DNA of 8,269 nucleotides from positions 1 through 8,269 of the forward strand of contig CAIRRW010000515.1 of NCBI GenBank assembly GCA_903881065.1, given 5' to 3'. Below, piece after piece: positions 7,267 to 8,269 of the stretch (within the stretch, counting starts at the first letter, position 1; each line of letters begins with the position of its first letter). Origin of the DNA: an uncultured Bacteroidota bacterium (GTDB lineage Bacteria; Bacteroidota; Bacteroidia; 2-12-FULL-35-15). Both the position numbers and the translations under genes were made by a program. The notes under the pieces are model-generated. The model was not told where the DNA came from and ran no database searches. It saw nothing but the letters and a program-made list of their open reading frames with translations.

Positions 7267-7438
7267 GCCCAACCGCACATAGCAATGCTTCAGCTTCGCG
7301 CCTACTGTTGATTTTCAAACACAAAATCCCACACTCACAAAATCATCTTCTCTTAAAATGCTTCTATTGAAGTCTGTTTTTTCTTATTCTTTTATTTTTT
7401 GAGGGTTGTGCAACAGCTACTTATGTTATGCGTTCGGC
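7267..7438. repeat. Imperfect inverted-repeat element, attC-like
   Basis: The left end GCCCAAC (7267-7273) pairs with the right end GTTCGGC (7432-7438) with one mismatch. The adjoining CGCACATAGC and GTTATGC blocks are partly complementary, and an inner pair CTGTTG (7305-7310) with CAACAG (7411-7416) is perfect. The left end fits the integron inverse core RYYYAAC exactly, and the right end fits the core GTTRRRY with one mismatch. At 172 bp it is longer than most attC sites and its central part is not well paired. It could instead be a repeated intergenic element or chance. Confidence 0.35.
7423..7433 (+). repeat. Left copy of an 11-bp inverted repeat flanking the small gene
   Basis: ATGTTATGCGT here is the exact reverse complement of 8007-8017. 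The pair brackets the unrecognised gene at 7483-7965, about 595 bp edge to edge. No target-site duplication was seen next to either copy. Confidence 0.5.
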
Positions 7439-7482
7439 TTTCTTTTTCTTTGTTATATATTCTTTTGTCATTTTTTGTTGTT

Positions 7483-7965
7483 CTAATTCAGTCGTAGAGA
7501 TAAGTGTAAACCAACTGTAATACGATTTCTATCTGCCGTTGGCAAATAATAAAAATTATAACTTAGTTTATTTTCTTTAGGCGCGCTTTTACTTGCAAGT
7601 CTTATAATACTTGCTGTTATGGTTGCTAATCCCACGCCAATATTTACCCCTGCCGGAATGTCTGCATTGTTGTATCCTTTTTTATCTGAGGCAATACCTA
7701 CGCCAATTAAGGATTGAAAAGTTCCAGTAATAATCCAAAAAATTGCATTTGATTTAAACCTGTCTGGTTTATGAAGCTTTCTTAGATTACCTGCAATTGT
7801 AAGTGAATTGAGTGCCGAAGCAATGGCAGTTCCTGTCCAAGCAATGTATCCATTATTATCGTTAAGGTTAAGGTTACCATTAAAAGAACCAACGTAACCG
7901 CTTTGTCCAAAGAATTCCAAACGTCCAAAAAGTAATATAAATATTATGAGTGCTATTTTTTTCAT
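7483..7965 (-). CDS. Unrecognised small secreted or membrane protein
   Basis: A 160-residue protein not recognised as any family. The N-terminus is a signal peptide: Lys2-Lys3, hydrophobic 4-13, and probable cleavage before Gln21. The mature part is Asn/Gly-rich (22-40). It then has two convincing hydrophobic stretches (72-93 and 104-124) and a weaker one (40-58), and ends in an alternating beta-like tail, ITVGLHLSLRL (149-159). Glycines and small residues in the hydrophobic segments would suit either helix packing in the inner membrane or an envelope-associated protein. It stands alone on the minus strand, with repeats on both sides and no clear promoter box. The ATG at 7965 directly precedes the signal peptide. 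The signal peptide makes it a credible gene; the function is unknown. Confidence 0.7.
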   Translation of the reverse strand: MKKIALIIFILLFGRLEFFGQSGYVGSFNGNLNLNDNNGYIAWTGTAIASALNSLTIAGNLRKLHKPDRFKSNAIFWIITGTFQSLIGVGIASDKKGYNNADIPAGVNIGVGLATITASIIRLASKSAPKENKLSYNFYYLPTADRNRITVGLHLSLRLN

Positions 7966-8006
7966 TAATGTTCTGTTCGTTTCAAGTTAGCACGTCTTTC
8001 AGCATT

Positions 8007-8017
8007 ACGCATAACAT
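8007..8017 (-). repeat. Right copy of the 11-bp flanking inverted repeat
   Basis: ACGCATAACAT is the exact reverse complement of 7423-7433. Most of it (8008-8014) also forms the left arm of a local hairpin with TTATGCG (8021-8027), so the same sequence can pair locally or with the far copy. Confidence 0.5.
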
Positions 8018-8027
8018 TTATTATGCG
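8008..8027. repeat. Perfect 7-bp hairpin upstream of the small gene
   Basis: CGCATAA (8008-8014) and TTATGCG (8021-8027) are exact inverted repeats around a 6-nt loop, about 43 bp upstream of the start codon at 7965. There is no T run on either side, so it is not a terminator of the usual type; an operator or recombination site is possible. Confidence 0.45.
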
Positions 8028-8041
8028 AAACCCATCGTCAC

Positions 8042-8086
8042 TTTATAGCGCAAAGCCTTAAAAGTAATTAGGATTTGCGCTATAAA
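8042..8086. repeat. Long hairpin, 13-bp perfect stem plus inner 3-bp stem
   Basis: TTTATAGCGCAAA (8042-8054) pairs exactly with TTTGCGCTATAAA (8074-8086). Past one G/A mismatch, CCT (8056-8058) pairs with AGG (8070-8072), leaving an 11-nt loop. Five T residues follow shortly after on the plus strand, so weak termination of plus-strand transcripts is possible, although no plus-strand gene precedes it closely. Confidence 0.65.
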
Positions 8087-8099
8087 TCCTTTTTACTAG

Positions 8100-8109
8100 T
8101 AGCGCAAAG
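8100..8109 (+). repeat. Third copy of the TAGCGCAAAG half-site
   Basis: TAGCGCAAAG repeats 8046-8055 exactly in direct orientation, 54 bp away. Together with the inverted arm at 8074-8083 there are three copies of TAGCGCAAA within 65 bp. Confidence 0.55.
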
Positions 8110-8221
8110 TTATAAAAGTTTGTCAAGGCGACTATTTTAATTTCCCTCCCAAAAACACCCTTTTTTCCACCTCCAACCCTCTGAAACCCCATTAAAACCT
8201 AAAAAAGTCGTTTTGGCACTC

Positions 8222-8269
8222 AAAAAATATTTTTTAAAGCGAAAAAAACTTTTTTTAAAGCTGAAAAAA
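8222..8269. repeat. Phased A- and T-tracts, roughly 20-bp repeat
   Basis: A-tracts start at 8222, 8242 and 8264 and T-tracts at 8230 and 8250, spaced 20-22 bp, about two helical turns. The unit T6-7 AAAGC G or TG A6-7 occurs twice (8230-8248 and 8250-8269). This predicts intrinsically bent DNA. The array runs off the window end, so its full extent is unknown. Confidence 0.5.

Larger units (their letters stand above)
7222..7482. other. Gene-free spacer with inverted-repeat element
   Basis: No open frame here looks like a gene. The stretch contains a small perfect hairpin (GTAAGT 7233-7238 with ACTTAC 7242-7247) and the attC-like inverted-repeat element listed separately. The middle (about 7311-7400) is low in G and T-rich towards its end. 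Confidence 0.5.
7966..8269. other. Gene-free, structure-rich right end
   Basis: No credible coding frame or RNA gene is seen in these 304 bases. From left to right they hold a perfect 7-bp hairpin, a 13-bp hairpin with a related third half-site, a nearly G-free stretch on the plus strand (8131-8206, with one G), and phased A/T tracts up to the window edge. These parts are listed separately. Confidence 0.6.

Noticed and set aside
1..8269. CRISPR array, tRNA or rRNA genes, transposase or integrase genes.
   Set aside because: No regularly spaced identical repeats, no tRNA or rRNA signatures and no recombinase motifs were seen on either strand.

Overview
The window is AT-rich and looks like a chromosomal segment of a Bacteroidota bacterium. 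The evidence is a set of start codons without clear Shine-Dalgarno sequences but with A/T-rich leaders, TAnnTTTG-type -7 promoter boxes, secreted proteins cleaved before Gln, an OmpA/coiled-coil lipoprotein and a MORN-2 repeat protein, all common in that phylum. Placement below phylum level cannot be supported from the sequence alone.

Left part (6-2723, minus strand): a compact three-gene unit read right to left. It encodes a tandem universal-stress protein (2723-1848), a KefB/CHX-like monovalent cation:proton antiporter (1842-601) and a MiaE-type tRNA hydroxylase (587-6). The gaps are 5 and 13 nt, so co-transcription is very likely. The stress protein's usable start is at 2723; the open frame upstream of it is antisense to the next gene. 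A 106-nt divergent spacer separates this unit from a plus-strand metallo-beta-lactamase-fold hydrolase (2830-3684), which retains all expected metal ligands.

Middle part (3731-6523, minus strand): an OmpA-family outer-membrane lipoprotein (6523-5516) is followed 54 nt later by a secreted protein made almost wholly of 24-residue MORN-2-type units (5461-3731). This is a plausible two-gene cell-envelope unit. A 206-nt divergent spacer holds two identical TAATTTTG boxes, one facing each way. They serve the lipoprotein and a plus-strand GatB/YqeY-domain protein (6730-7170), which ends at a strong hairpin terminator (7187-7221).

Right part (7222-8269): this section is less ordered. It carries a small unrecognised secreted or membrane protein (7965-7483, minus) flanked by an 11-bp inverted repeat, an attC-like imperfect inverted-repeat element on its downstream side, two perfect hairpins on its upstream side, a G-depleted stretch, and phased A/T tracts running to the end of the window. 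This is the part most likely to be accessory or mobile, but no integrase or transposase is visible. The rest reads as ordinary housekeeping and envelope genes, and no complete novel system is demonstrated here.
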